From Synechococcus sp. BO 8801 (GTDB taxonomy: Bacteria; Cyanobacteriota; Cyanobacteriia; PCC-6307; Cyanobiaceae), in the NCBI RefSeq assembly GCF_002252675.1, contig NZ_NQKY01000013.1:1-64000 (forward strand): a stretch of DNA of 64,000 nucleotides, given 5' to 3'. The notes under the pieces were generated by a model that had not been told where the DNA came from, did no database searches, and saw only the letters and a list, made by a program, of their open reading frames with translations. A program made the translations under genes and the position numbers. This document shows positions 17,242-25,938 of the stretch, piece by piece (the first letter of the stretch is position 1; each line of letters starts with the position of its first letter).

Positions 17242-18060
17242 TCAGAACAACGCCGGATGGCGGTGCTGGAGGCTCGGCATCTGGGCACGGACCCTGGCCT
17301 CGTGGGCCATGTCGACCGGGGCCATCGCCAGGCCCGGCTCCACGCCGGCATCCGCCATCACGGTGCCCCAGGGGTCGATCACCAGGGCATGGCCGTGGGT
17401 CTGGCGGCGGCCGTAGTGGAGGCCCGTCTGGGCGGGGGCGAGCACGTAGGCGGTGTTCTCGATGGCCCGGGCCTGGAGCAGCACCTGCCAGTGGTCCTTG
17501 CCGGTGTAGGCGGTGAAGGCCGCCGGGATCATCAGCAGCTGGGCCCCGGAACCGGCCAGCTGGCGGTAGAGCTCGGGGAAGCGCACGTCGTAACAGATCG
17601 AGAGGCCGACCCGGCACAGGCCCGGCACGTCGACCACCGGCGGCGGCTCGTGGCCGGGCTGCACCGTGGCCGACTCCCGGTAGGTGATGCCGTCCGGCAG
17701 GTCCACATCGAAGAGGTGGATCTTGTCGTAGCGGGCCAGGAGCTGGCCCTCCCGGCCCACCAGCTCGGCGCGGTTGAAGGTCTGGCCCTCGCCGGCCGGC
17801 ACCGGGAAGCCGCCCCCCAGCAGGGTGACCTGGTAGCGGCGCGCCATCGTGACCAGGAAGCGGCTGCAGCGCTCGGCCAGGATCGGTGCCAGCTCCAGCC
17901 GGCGGGCGTCATCGCCCATGAAGGCGAAGTTCTCCGGCAGGCCGACCAGGTCGGCGCCGCGGCGGGCGGCCAGCTCGATCAGCTCCTCGGCCGCCGAGAA
18001 ATTGGCGTCCGGGTCCGGCGTGCTGGTGAGTTGCAGGGCCGCCGCCAGAAAACTGCTCAC
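17242..18060 (-). CDS. Carbon-nitrogen hydrolase, Nit1/Nit2-like (deaminated-glutathione amidase type)
   Basis: A 272-residue nitrilase-superfamily amidase with the catalytic triad Glu43 (LPENF), Lys113 (YDKIHLFD) and Cys156 (SICYDVRFPELYR). The DKIHLFDVDLP and CYDVRFPELYR signatures put it in the Nit branch, members of which repair deaminated glutathione or hydrolyse omega-amides; the precise substrate is inference. It is separate from the formamidase at 34072, which belongs to the aliphatic-amidase branch. The amidase gene starts at the next base, so they form one transcription unit on the minus strand. Upstream, 61 bases separate it from comB. Confidence 0.9.
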   Translation of the reverse strand: MSSFLAAALQLTSTPDPDANFSAAEELIELAARRGADLVGLPENFAFMGDDARRLELAPILAERCSRFLVTMARRYQVTLLGGGFPVPAGEGQTFNRAELVGREGQLLARYDKIHLFDVDLPDGITYRESATVQPGHEPPPVVDVPGLCRVGLSICYDVRFPELYRQLAGSGAQLLMIPAAFTAYTGKDHWQVLLQARAIENTAYVLAPAQTGLHYGRRQTHGHALVIDPWGTVMADAGVEPGLAMAPVDMAHEARVRAQMPSLQHRHPALF

Positions 18061-18121
18061 CGCCGGACCGCTCCAAGACCGGCGAATCGTAAGGGACCCG
18101 CCAAGGGGGGCAAGGAGAGCT

Positions 18122-18877
18122 TCAGCTGGCCCTCAGCACCCCGGGTTCGGCCTGGATCGGCACGATCTCCAGGCTGTCGACGGCGGCGCAGCAGGCGAAG
18201 TCGGCGTCGTGGTTGCCCAGCCCGATCAGGCGCTGGCCATGGCTGGCGCTGCGCAGGCAGGTCTCGGTGTCATGGCGCCACTGCTGCCAGAGGGCGAGGG
18301 CGGCCAGCATCTCGTCGTTGGCGCAGCGGACCCCCATGTGGGGCGCCACCGCCTGCTCGATGGCCGCCGAGGCCACCGCCCCCGCCGCCAGGCTGTCCTC
18401 GAGGGAATAGTCCCCCTCCCAGCCGCTGCCCACGATCCAGACCCGCAGGGCCTGGCGTTCGATCAGCCGCCGGGCCACGGCGGTGCGGTTGGGCAGGCAG
18501 GCGGTGAGCAGCAGGGGCACGTCCCGGACCCGGTCGAGGGAACGGGTGCCATTGGTGGTGCTGAGGAAGATGCGCTTGCTCTCCACCCGCTCCCGGGTCA
18601 CCGCCAGGGGGGAGTTGCCCAGGTCGTAGCCCTCCACGCGCTTACCGCCGCGTTCACCGGCCCGCAGCCGCCGGGCGGCCGGCCAGTCGGCGGCGGCGGC
18701 TTCGAGGCTGCCGAGGTCGGCGAAGGCCTGGATCGCCTCGGCCCCGTTCTCCAGGGCCCAGGCGATCGTGGTGGTGGCCCGCAGCACGTCGATGACCACG
18801 GCGGCGTCCGGGCCGTCCTCTTCGGGGGGCAGCAGGGGGGGAACCGCTTCGGAGGTGTGGAAATAGGAGAGCAGCAC
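18122..18877 (-). CDS. comB: 2-phosphosulfolactate phosphatase family protein (ComB)
   Basis: A 251-residue protein of the ComB family, Mg-dependent phosphatases that in archaea release sulfolactate for coenzyme M. Family blocks are [20 protein letters not shown] near the N-terminus, [10 protein letters not shown] and [20 protein letters not shown] at the end. Cyanobacteria do not make coenzyme M, so the substrate here is unknown; sulfolactate or a related phospho-acid is possible. It faces ubiD divergently, with about 60 bases between the starts. The start ATG at 18877 gives [17 protein letters not shown], a usual family start. Confidence 0.88.
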   Translation of the reverse strand: MLLSYFHTSEAVPPLLPPEEDGPDAAVVIDVLRATTTIAWALENGAEAIQAFADLGSLEAAAADWPAARRLRAGERGGKRVEGYDLGNSPLAVTRERVESKRIFLSTTNGTRSLDRVRDVPLLLTACLPNRTAVARRLIERQALRVWIVGSGWEGDYSLEDSLAAGAVASAAIEQAVAPHMGVRCANDEMLAALALWQQWRHDTETCLRSASHGQRLIGLGNHDADFACCAAVDSLEIVPIQAEPGVLRAS

Positions 18878-18937
18878 GGAACGCGATCGTCACGGGGGTG
18901 CGTCACAGTAGGCAGCAGCTCGACGGCGCAGGACGAC

Positions 18938-20518
18938 GTGGCGGGGGTGGTGGCAGACGGGATCGGCAAAGCCCTGGGCCGGCAGCGCAATCTGCGCGAT
19001 TTCATGGGCCTGCTGGAAAGGCGCGGCCAGCTGCGGCGCATCACGGCGCCGGTGGATCCGGACCTGGAACTGGCGGCGATCGCCGACCGGGTGCTGGCCA
19101 TGGGCGGCCCGGCCCTGCTGTTCGAGAACGTCATCGGCTCCCCCATGCCGGTGGCGGTGAACCTGATGGGCACCGTGGAACGGGTGCTCTGGAGCATGGG
19201 CATGGAGCGGCCCGAGGAGCTCGAGGCCCTCGGCGAGAAGCTGGCCCTGCTGCAGCAGCCCCGGCCCCCCAAGGGCCTCAAGGAGGTGATGAAGTTCGGC
19301 GGGGTGTTCTGGGACCTGGTGCGGGCCCGGCCCGACCTCGACCTCACCCCCCCCTGCCACCAGCAGGTGCTGAAGGGCGAGCAGGTGAACCTCGATCAGC
19401 TGCCCCTGCTGCGCCCCTGGCCGGGGGACGCGGGCGGGGTGATCACCCTCGGGCTGGTGATCACCAAGGACCCGGAGACCGGGGTCCCGAACGTCGGCGT
19501 CTACCGGCTGCAGCGCCAGTCGATCAACACGGCCACCGTCCACTGGCTGAGCGTGCGGGGCGGGGCCCGGCACCTGCGCAAGGCGGCGGCCCTGGGCCGC
19601 AAGCTCGAGGTGGCGGTGGCGATCGGCGTCCATCCGCTGCTGGTGATGGCGGCGGCCACGCCGATTCCGGTGCAGCTGAGCGAATGGCTGTTCGCCGGCC
19701 TCTACGCCGGCGAGGGGGTGCGGCTGGCCCGCTGCAAGACCCTCGATCTGGAGGTGCCCTCCCACAGCGAGGTGGTGCTGGAGGGCACGATCACGCCCGG
19801 GGAGGTGCTCCCGGACGGCCCCTGCGGCGACCACATGGGCTTCTACGGCGGCGAGGAGGACTCGCCCCTGGTGCGCTTCCACTGCGTCACGCAGCGCCGT
19901 GACCCCATCTTCCTGACCACCTTCAGCGGCCGCCCGCCGAAGGAGGAGGCGATGCTGGCGATCGCCCTGAACCGCATCTACACGCCGATCCTGCGCCAGC
20001 AGATCCCGGAGATCGTCGATTTCTTCCTGCCGATGGAGGGCCTCAGCTACAAGCTGGCGGTGATCGCCATCGACAAGGCCTATCCGGGCCAGGCCAAGCG
20101 GGCGGCCATGGCCTTCTGGAGCGCCCTGCCCCAGTTCACCTACACCAAGTTCGTGGTGGTGGTCGACAAGTCGATCGCGATCCGCGACCCGCGCCAGGTG
20201 ATCTGGGCGATCAGCGCCCAGGTGGATCCCCAGCGGGACTTGTTCGTGCTGGAGGACACCCCCTTCGACTCGCTCGACTTCGCCAGCGAGCGGCTGGGGC
20301 TGGGCGGCCGGCTCGCCATCGACGCCACCACCAAGATCGGCCCGGAGAAACGGCACGACTGGGGCCAGGCCCTGGGCCGGGATGCCGCCCTGGAGGCCCG
20401 GGTGGATCGCCGCTGGAGCGAGCTGGGCCTCGACGATCTGGGCCGGGGCGAGCCCGATCCCGCCCTGTTCGGCTACACCCTGGAGCACGTGCTGGAGCGC
20501 CTCGCGGCCGGCCGCTGA
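18938..20518 (+). CDS. ubiD: UbiD-family (prenylated-FMN) decarboxylase
   Basis: About 526 residues. The UbiD family decarboxylates 3-polyprenyl-4-hydroxybenzoate or other aromatic acids with prenyl-FMN made by UbiX. The core begins at RNLRDFMGLLERRGQLRRI and continues with VGVYRLQRQSINTATVHW, GGARHLRKA, a cofactor/active-site segment PDGPCGDHMGFYGGEED and TTFSGRPPKEEA. Cyanobacteria use it in plastoquinone-head or related synthesis. There is no ATG before residue about 23 of the conserved part; GTG at 18938 is used, with GTG at 18947 or 18950 equally possible. Its stop shares one base with the start of the Rrf2 regulator. Confidence 0.93.
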   Translation: MAGVVADGIGKALGRQRNLRDFMGLLERRGQLRRITAPVDPDLELAAIADRVLAMGGPALLFENVIGSPMPVAVNLMGTVERVLWSMGMERPEELEALGEKLALLQQPRPPKGLKEVMKFGGVFWDLVRARPDLDLTPPCHQQVLKGEQVNLDQLPLLRPWPGDAGGVITLGLVITKDPETGVPNVGVYRLQRQSINTATVHWLSVRGGARHLRKAAALGRKLEVAVAIGVHPLLVMAAATPIPVQLSEWLFAGLYAGEGVRLARCKTLDLEVPSHSEVVLEGTITPGEVLPDGPCGDHMGFYGGEEDSPLVRFHCVTQRRDPIFLTTFSGRPPKEEAMLAIALNRIYTPILRQQIPEIVDFFLPMEGLSYKLAVIAIDKAYPGQAKRAAMAFWSALPQFTYTKFVVVVDKSIAIRDPRQVIWAISAQVDPQRDLFVLEDTPFDSLDFASERLGLGGRLAIDATTKIGPEKRHDWGQALGRDAALEARVDRRWSELGLDDLGRGEPDPALFGYTLEHVLERLAAGR

Positions 20519-20964
20519 TGCTGCGCCGCAGCGGCATCTACGCCCTCAAGGCCCTGCTGGAGCTGGCCCTGGATCCGCCGCGCTGGCAGTCGGTGAGCGC
20601 CCTGGCCGAGGCCCAGGACCTGCCCGGCCCGATGCTGGAGCAGCTGATGCTCAAACTGCGCCGGGCCGCCCTGGTGGAGGCCCGCCGGGGCCGGCAGGGG
20701 GGCTACCGGCTGCGGCGTCCGCCCGCGGAGGTGCCCCTGGCGGCGATCCTGGCGGCAGTGGAGGCCCCGGCCGGCAGCCTGATCGCCCTGGGTGAAGGGG
20801 AGGAGGACCCCCGCCCCAGCGACCGGGTGACCCGGGTGCTCAACCGCCGGCTGGTGCAGGCCCTGGAGCGGGAACTGGACCAGCTCACCCTGGAGGACCT
20901 GCTCTTCGACCTGCGCAGTGCCAGGGCCGCCTTCAGCGAGTCGGGTGGCCTGCTGCTGGGCTGA
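20518..20964 (+). CDS. Rrf2-family transcription regulator without cluster cysteines
   Basis: A 148-residue winged-helix protein starting MLRRSGIYALKALLELAL, the usual first helix. The recognition segment LEQLMLKLRRAALVEARRGRQGGYRL matches Rrf2/IscR regulators. IscR and NsrR bind an Fe-S cluster through three cysteines in the segment after the winged helix; here the whole protein has no cysteine, so it cannot hold that cluster. It may respond to a protein partner or another ligand. The ATG overlaps the ubiD stop by one base (TGATG). Its 3' end overlaps the convergent methyltransferase gene by 32 bases. Confidence 0.87.
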   Translation: MLRRSGIYALKALLELALDPPRWQSVSALAEAQDLPGPMLEQLMLKLRRAALVEARRGRQGGYRLRRPPAEVPLAAILAAVEAPAGSLIALGEGEEDPRPSDRVTRVLNRRLVQALERELDQLTLEDLLFDLRSARAAFSESGGLLLG

Positions 20965-21718
20965 GGCCGGCCACACCGATGAACATGACGGCCAGGTCCT
21001 GGTCGAAGCCCACCTGGAAACCGCCGGTGCGGCGGTAGTGGATCAGCCGGCCGAGGGTGCGCAGCGGACCGCGGCCGAACAGGTCCATGCCCCGCATCGT
21101 GATGGCGCTGAAGCCGCTGGCCTCCAGCCAGCGCCGCAGCTCCGCCGGGGGCACGAACCGCCGCCAGTCGTGGACGCCGGCAGGGATCAGCCGCAACAGC
21201 GTCTCCAGCAGCCAGATCATGGTGAGCCTGGAGCGGAAGGTGCGGTTGATGGTGTCGAAGCAGACCGTTCCTCCGGGGGTGAGCACCCTGGCGATCTCGG
21301 CGATCACCGCCTCGGGCCAATCCACATGCTCCAGCACATCGACGCAGACCACCACATCGAAGCTGCCGGCGGCGAAGGGAAGCTCTTCGGCGATACCCAC
21401 CTGATAGGCGATCTCCAGACCCGAGGTGGCCGCATGGCTGCGGGCCGCCGCGATGCAGGGGGCGGAGCGGTCGATGCCCGTGACAAGGGCGCCCCGACGG
21501 GCCAGGAATTCGCAGGTGTAGCCACCGCCGCAACCCACATCCAGAACCCGCAGATTCCGCCAGTCGGAAACGAACTGATCGAAGAAGAGAAAGCGAAGCG
21601 GATTGAGTTGGCTGAGGGGAAAGATCGTCGCCGACTCTTCCCACCAGCAGGCCGCCTGCTGATCGTAGAATGCAAGATTGTTGCGCAGCAAGGTGACGGC
21701 AAGGTCGGTCTCGATCAT
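20933..21718 (-). CDS. UbiG-like SAM-dependent O-methyltransferase
   Basis: A 261-residue class-I methyltransferase. The N-terminal FYDQQAACWWEESATIFPLSQLNPLR is characteristic of UbiG-type quinone O-methyltransferases. SAM motif I is VLDVGCGGGYTCEFLARRGA, followed by VTGIDRS and the post-motif DVVVCVDVLEHVDWPEAV. Cyanobacteria lack ubiquinone, so the acceptor is unknown; a quinone, a tocopherol-like compound or a different hydroxylated aromatic is possible. The only ATG before the conserved part is at 21718, and this overlaps the 5' end of the head-to-head glycosyltransferase gene by about 26 bases. The 3' end also overlaps the Rrf2 gene. Confidence 0.85.
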   Translation of the reverse strand: MIETDLAVTLLRNNLAFYDQQAACWWEESATIFPLSQLNPLRFLFFDQFVSDWRNLRVLDVGCGGGYTCEFLARRGALVTGIDRSAPCIAAARSHAATSGLEIAYQVGIAEELPFAAGSFDVVVCVDVLEHVDWPEAVIAEIARVLTPGGTVCFDTINRTFRSRLTMIWLLETLLRLIPAGVHDWRRFVPPAELRRWLEASGFSAITMRGMDLFGRGPLRTLGRLIHYRRTGGFQVGFDQDLAVMFIGVAGLSPAAGHPTR

Positions 21719-22436
21719 TATCCCGACCCTCAACGAAGCCGGCCATCTTGGGCGCACCCTGCAGCAGCTGGAGGTCCTCGATCCGGCGGCCGCCGAAGTG
21801 ATCGTGGTGGATGGCGGCAGCACCGACGCCACCCTGGCCAGGGCCCACGTGCACGGCTGCCGCGTGATCCGTTCGCGACGGCCGGGGCGGGCGGTGCAGA
21901 TGAACCAAGGGGCGGCGGCGGCCCGCGGCGAGATCCTCTGCTTCCTCCATGCCGACACCCTGGTCCCCTCGGATCTGGTGCAGCTGGTGAGGGCCACCCT
22001 GGCCGACCCGACCATCAGCGGCGGCGGCTTCCTGGCCCTGATGCGGGGCGGTGACCGCACCCGCTGGGGCGTGAGCCTGCACAACGCCCTCAAGACCCAC
22101 TACGCGGCCCTGCTGTTCCGGCCCCACCGCTATCTGCTGAACGGCTTCCGGGTCCTGTTCGGCGACCAGGCGATGTTCTGCCGCCGCAGCGACTTCGTGC
22201 GCTGCGGCGGCTTCGACGAGCGCCTGCCGATCATGGAGGACGCCGATCTCTGCACCCGGCTGGGCCGGCTGGGCCGCATCCGGCAGCTCAACCGGGTGGT
22301 GGAGACCTCCGACCGCCGGGTGGCGCGCTGGGGCTCCTGGAAAGCCACCGGCATTTACCTGGCGATCGGCCTGCTCTGGGGCCTGGGGGTGCCGGCAGCG
22401 CGGCTGAAGCGCATGTACGGCGAGATCCGGGATTGA
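21693..22436 (+). CDS. Family-2 glycosyltransferase (TIGR04283-like)
   Basis: A glycosyltransferase of about 247 residues in the GT-A fold. It begins with SIIIPTLNEAGHLGRTLQQL, then VIVVDGGSTDATLA, a DXD-like segment LHADTLVP and the late motif FDERLPIMEDADLCTRL. The layout matches the TIGR04283 family, often annotated for arsenosugar synthesis, but no other arsenosugar gene (arsM, arsS) is seen nearby, so the acceptor is open. A hydrophobic C-terminal helix (GIYLAIGLLWGLGVPAARL) may attach it to the membrane. GTG at 21693 is taken as start; a TTG at 21678 is possible. Either start overlaps the divergent methyltransferase gene. Confidence 0.82.
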   Translation: MTARSVSIIIPTLNEAGHLGRTLQQLEVLDPAAAEVIVVDGGSTDATLARAHVHGCRVIRSRRPGRAVQMNQGAAAARGEILCFLHADTLVPSDLVQLVRATLADPTISGGGFLALMRGGDRTRWGVSLHNALKTHYAALLFRPHRYLLNGFRVLFGDQAMFCRRSDFVRCGGFDERLPIMEDADLCTRLGRLGRIRQLNRVVETSDRRVARWGSWKATGIYLAIGLLWGLGVPAARLKRMYGEIRD

Positions 22437-22467
22437 GGCTCAGCGTCTGGCGGCCGGTGACTGACGC

Positions 22468-23154
22468 TCAGCCGTTGAGGGCCCAGTCGTAGGGGAGCCA
22501 GGCGATGCGGACGTCGGCCGGCAGATCCAGGTCCGGCCGGTGGCGGCCCACGTAGGCGGCGATCGAGGGGGCCTCCGCCAGGAAGTCCCGGCGATACCAC
22601 TGGAAGATCCGGCTGCAGTGCAGGGTGCGGCGGGCCGGTTCGAAGCGCAGCTTCAGCGGGTTTCCCAGGAACCGGCGGGCGTCCTCTTCCAGCTGCGCCG
22701 CGATCCGCTCGGGGCGATAGGCCTCCGGCCGCAGCAGGGGGCAGCCCCTGGCGGCGCAGACCAGGGCGAAATGGAGGCGGGGGTCAGCGAAGCGGGGCCG
22801 CAGCAGGCCGTGCTCGATCCGATCGAGGCTGAGGGACTGCCCCTGCAGGGTGATCACCGGCCGGGAGAAGAAGGCCAGGAACGCCGGCCAGTTGGGCACC
22901 CCGGCGACGCTGGGGCGGATCGAGGCCAGCGGCAAGCGGGCCAGCACCTGGCGGATCACCAGGGCGTTGTAGAGGTTGATCCAGAGGGCGAACGCCTCGG
23001 GCCCGGCGCCGGGATCCGGATCGAAGGGGCGCTGCGCCGCCAGCCAGCCCTCCAGCTCCTCCGCGCCCTGCCGTTGCCAGGCGGCGTAATCCACCCGGCC
23101 CTCCCCATCGACATGGCGGCGCAGCAGGCCATCCCAGACGGCGACGTCGATCAT
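22468..23154 (-). CDS. DUF547 family protein
   Basis: A 228-residue protein of the DUF547 family, found in bacteria, plants and animals, with unknown activity. The conserved parts are FALWINLYNALVIRQVLARLP, the LSLDRIEHGLLRPRF block and the cysteine/histidine segment LHFALVCAARGCPLLRPEAY, followed by the family end motif CSRIFQWYRRDF. No signal peptide is seen. Start ATG at 23154 gives MIDVAVWDGLLRRHVDGEGRVDYAAW, the typical family N-terminus. It is divergent from the DUF2605 gene, with a 96-base gap between their starts. Confidence 0.88.
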   Translation of the reverse strand: MIDVAVWDGLLRRHVDGEGRVDYAAWQRQGAEELEGWLAAQRPFDPDPGAGPEAFALWINLYNALVIRQVLARLPLASIRPSVAGVPNWPAFLAFFSRPVITLQGQSLSLDRIEHGLLRPRFADPRLHFALVCAARGCPLLRPEAYRPERIAAQLEEDARRFLGNPLKLRFEPARRTLHCSRIFQWYRRDFLAEAPSIAAYVGRHRPDLDLPADVRIAWLPYDWALNG

Positions 23155-23250
23155 GGGGCGACCCGTTCGGGCCCCATCGTTCCACGGCCTTGCCCGGGGG
23201 CTGGTGATCCGCACCCGAACGGTCGGGGAGGGGATTCCTAGGCTGAAGCG

Positions 23251-23580
23251 ATGGCTCCCGCCCCCTCCCTCCCTGATCCCACCGGCCCCCTGCTGGAGGA
23301 GATCCTGGTGCCGCTGCTGCAGGACTACGCCGAGTCCTTCGATCGCGGCCTTCTGCTGCTCGACCACTGCCCGGAGACGGTGCTGTCCCTGGCCGACCAG
23401 CACCAGCTGCGGGTGCGGCTCGACGAAGCGCGCCGGTCCCTGGCGGCGGCGCGGGCCCTGCGGGCCGCCGCCCCCAGCCCCATGGGCCTGGCCATGGAGA
23501 CGATCACCCCCTGGCACCGGCTGGTGGTGGAGGTCTGGAGCCTGTCGGCCAGGCTGCGGGCCGTCGGCATCCGCCCCTGA
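23251..23580 (+). CDS. DUF2605 family protein
   Basis: A 109-residue soluble, mainly helical protein. It contains LLEEILVPLLQDYAESFDRGLLLLDHCPE, the pattern of the cyanobacterial DUF2605 family, then an arginine-rich helix [24 protein letters not shown] and a conserved tail MGLAMETITPWHRLVVEVWSLSARLR. No catalytic residues can be named and the biological role of the family is not known to me. The start ATG at 23251 follows a short divergent promoter gap with DUF547. aroA begins about 90 bases downstream on the same strand. Confidence 0.82.
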   Translation: MAPAPSLPDPTGPLLEEILVPLLQDYAESFDRGLLLLDHCPETVLSLADQHQLRVRLDEARRSLAAARALRAAAPSPMGLAMETITPWHRLVVEVWSLSARLRAVGIRP

Positions 23581-23673
23581 CTGAGGGCCCTGGCTGAGGA
23601 CCCTGGCCGTGGGCCCTGAACCGGCCGCTCCATAGGATCGCTCCAGTTGGCGCCTCCGCTGTTGTCCTCCTCC

Positions 23674-25008
23674 GTGAGCGTCGATGTCAGCGCAGCCGCG
23701 TTGCCGGAGCAACTGCTTCTGAGCGCCGGCGGCAGCCTGCGGGGCCACGTGACGGTGCCCGGCGACAAATCGATCTCCCACCGCTCGCTCCTGTTCGGGG
23801 CCATCGCCGAGGGCACCACCCGCATCGAGGGGCTGCTGCCCGCCGAGGACCCCCTGAGCACCGCCGCCTGCCTGCGGGCCATGGGCGTCACGGTCTCGCC
23901 CATCGCTGACGGCCAGGTGGTGACCGTCGAGGGGGTGGGCCTGGACGGGCTGCGGGAGCCCGCCGACGTGCTCGACTGCGGCAATTCCGGCACCACCATG
24001 CGGCTGATGCTGGGGTTGCTGGCCGGCCGGGCGGGGCGCCACTTCGTGCTCACAGGCGATGCCTCCCTACGCTCGAGGCCGATGCGCCGGGTGGGAGCCC
24101 CCCTGGCCCAGATGGGCGCCCGGATCCAGGGACGCGAGGACGGCAACCTGGCCCCCCTGGCGGTGCTGGGGCAGACCCTGCACGGCAGCGTCATCGGCAC
24201 GCCGGTGGCCTCGGCCCAGGTCAAGAGCGCCCTGCTCCTGGCCGCCCTGACGGCGAACGGGCCCACCACCGTGATCGAGCCGGCCCCCACCCGCGACCAC
24301 AGCGAGCGGATGCTTCGGGCCTTCGGCGCCGACCTGGAGGTGGATGGCGACGGGGGACGGTTCATCACCGTGCGACCCGGACCCGCCCTGCAAGGCCAGA
24401 CCGTGGTGGTGCCCGGCGACATCAGCTCCGCCGCGTTCTGGCTGGTGGCGGCGGCGATCACCCCGGGGGCCGAGCTCACGGTCGAGAACGTGGGGCTCAA
24501 CCCCAGCCGCACCGGCATTCTCGATGTGCTGGCCGAAATGGGCGCCCGGATCACGGTGCTCAACAGCCGTGACGTGGCCGGCGAGCCGGTGGGGGATCTG
24601 CACGTCCAGCACGGTCCGCTGCGGGCCTTCCGCATCGAAGAGCCGATGATCCCCCGCCTGGTGGATGAGATCCCCGTGCTGGCGGTGGCGGCCTGCTGTG
24701 CCGAAGGGGTGAGCCGCATCAGCGGCGCGGCGGAACTGCGGGTGAAGGAGACCGACCGCCTGGCGGTGATGGCCCGCCAGCTGACGGCGATGGGGGCCCG
24801 GCTCGAGGAGCACGCCGATGGCCTCAGCATCGAAGGCCCCACGCCGCTGCACGGGGCGGAGGTGGACAGCGAGACGGATCACCGGGTGGCGATGAGCCTG
24901 GCGGTGGCCTCCCTGGTGGCCCGGGGCGACACCCGCCTGGGGCGGGCGGAGGCGGCCGCCGTCTCCTACCCCGGCTTCTGGGATGACCTGGCCCGCCTGC
25001 GGCACTGA
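23674..25008 (+). CDS. aroA: 3-phosphoshikimate 1-carboxyvinyltransferase (EPSP synthase)
   Basis: A 444-residue enzyme of the shikimate pathway joining shikimate-3-phosphate to PEP. It has the N-terminal [20 protein letters not shown] with its substrate lysine and arginine, [17 protein letters not shown] (PEP loop), [15 protein letters not shown] and the C-terminal [15 protein letters not shown] and [12 protein letters not shown]. The GTG at 23674 is taken as start because it gives normal length; a TTG at 23647 is possible and no ATG precedes the conserved part. The TIRLMLG-type loop reads GTTMRLMLG, typical of class II (glyphosate-insensitive-like) enzymes of cyanobacteria; the class is inference. 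Confidence 0.95.
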   Translation: MSVDVSAAALPEQLLLSAGGSLRGHVTVPGDKSISHRSLLFGAIAEGTTRIEGLLPAEDPLSTAACLRAMGVTVSPIADGQVVTVEGVGLDGLREPADVLDCGNSGTTMRLMLGLLAGRAGRHFVLTGDASLRSRPMRRVGAPLAQMGARIQGREDGNLAPLAVLGQTLHGSVIGTPVASAQVKSALLLAALTANGPTTVIEPAPTRDHSERMLRAFGADLEVDGDGGRFITVRPGPALQGQTVVVPGDISSAAFWLVAAAITPGAELTVENVGLNPSRTGILDVLAEMGARITVLNSRDVAGEPVGDLHVQHGPLRAFRIEEPMIPRLVDEIPVLAVAACCAEGVSRISGAAELRVKETDRLAVMARQLTAMGARLEEHADGLSIEGPTPLHGAEVDSETDHRVAMSLAVASLVARGDTRLGRAEAAAVSYPGFWDDLARLRH

Positions 25009-25909
25009 GTCGGCAGAGCCGGAACCGGGTCCCGAGCTGCTGCCCCGGCGGGGGCGCGACGGCAGCTTCAGTCTCTACAGCCGCGGCTGCGACGAGGGCT
25101 TCCACAGTGCCGCCGGCGCCCTGCGCGAGGCCAACGAGAAGTTCGTGGTCCCGGCGGCGCTGGAGCGCTTCGCCCCGGGCCGGGAGCTGGTGGTGGCGGA
25201 GGTGGCCGTCGGCACCGGCACCAACACCGCCGCCCTGCTCGCCGCCGCCACCGCCGCCGGCCTGGAACTGGACTGGTGGGGCCTGGACCTGGACCAGCGG
25301 CCCCTGGCCCTGGCCCTGGCGGACGCCGGCTTCCGGGGCCAGTGGCCCGCCGCGGTGATCGGCCGGCTGGAGGAGCTCAGCGGCGGCGACCGCCTGCGGC
25401 TTGGCGATGCCCGCCACCGGCTGCCGGAGCTGCTGGACACGCTGGCGGGTCGCTGCGACCTGGTGCTGCTGGATGCCTTCTCCCCGCTGCGCTGCCCCCA
25501 GCTCTGGAGCGTGGAGTTCCTGGGGCGGCTGGTGCGACTGCTGCGGCCCGACGGCCGGCTGCTCACCTACAGCTCCGCAGCGGCGGTGCGCCGCACTCTG
25601 CAGGATCTGGGCCTGCAGCTGGGAGCGATCCGGCCGCCCGCCGACGAGCCGGAACGCTGGAGCGCCGGGACGGCGGCCAGCTTCACGCCCGTGCCCGCCC
25701 ATCCATCCCTGCGCCCCCTGGAGCCGTTCGAACGGGAGCACCTGGCCAGCCGCGCCGGCGTGCCCTACCGGGACCCCACCACCACCGACACCGCCGCCGC
25801 GATCCTGGAGCGGCGCCGCCGGGAGCAGGAGCGGAGCGACGCCCCTCCGGCCCGGCTGCCGCGACGCCAGGGCCCCGGCGGACTGGGCCACGCCGAAGGG
25901 CACCGGTAG
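24983..25909 (+). CDS. MnmC/MnmD-like tRNA-modification methyltransferase (DUF752)
   Basis: A 308-residue protein with the N-terminal methyltransferase domain of MnmC, which finishes mnm5s2U at the wobble base of tRNA. The recognisable parts are [29 protein letters not shown] motif [39 protein letters not shown] and [16 protein letters not shown]. The FAD oxidase half of MnmC is absent, as in stand-alone MnmD. The C-terminal 60 residues are charged and variable. The ATG at 24983 overlaps the end of aroA by 26 bases; a later start cannot be excluded. glmU starts 30 bases after its stop. Confidence 0.83.
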   Translation: MTWPACGTESAEPEPGPELLPRRGRDGSFSLYSRGCDEGFHSAAGALREANEKFVVPAALERFAPGRELVVAEVAVGTGTNTAALLAAATAAGLELDWWGLDLDQRPLALALADAGFRGQWPAAVIGRLEELSGGDRLRLGDARHRLPELLDTLAGRCDLVLLDAFSPLRCPQLWSVEFLGRLVRLLRPDGRLLTYSSAAAVRRTLQDLGLQLGAIRPPADEPERWSAGTAASFTPVPAHPSLRPLEPFEREHLASRAGVPYRDPTTTDTAAAILERRRREQERSDAPPARLPRRQGPGGLGHAEGHR

Positions 25910-25938
25910 ATTCCGGCGCAGTCACCCCGCCGCCGCCG

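Noticed and set aside
21678-22436. Arsenosugar biosynthesis cluster
   Set aside because: Only the glycosyltransferase type fits; the neighbouring methyltransferase is UbiG-like and no arsM or arsS gene is present.
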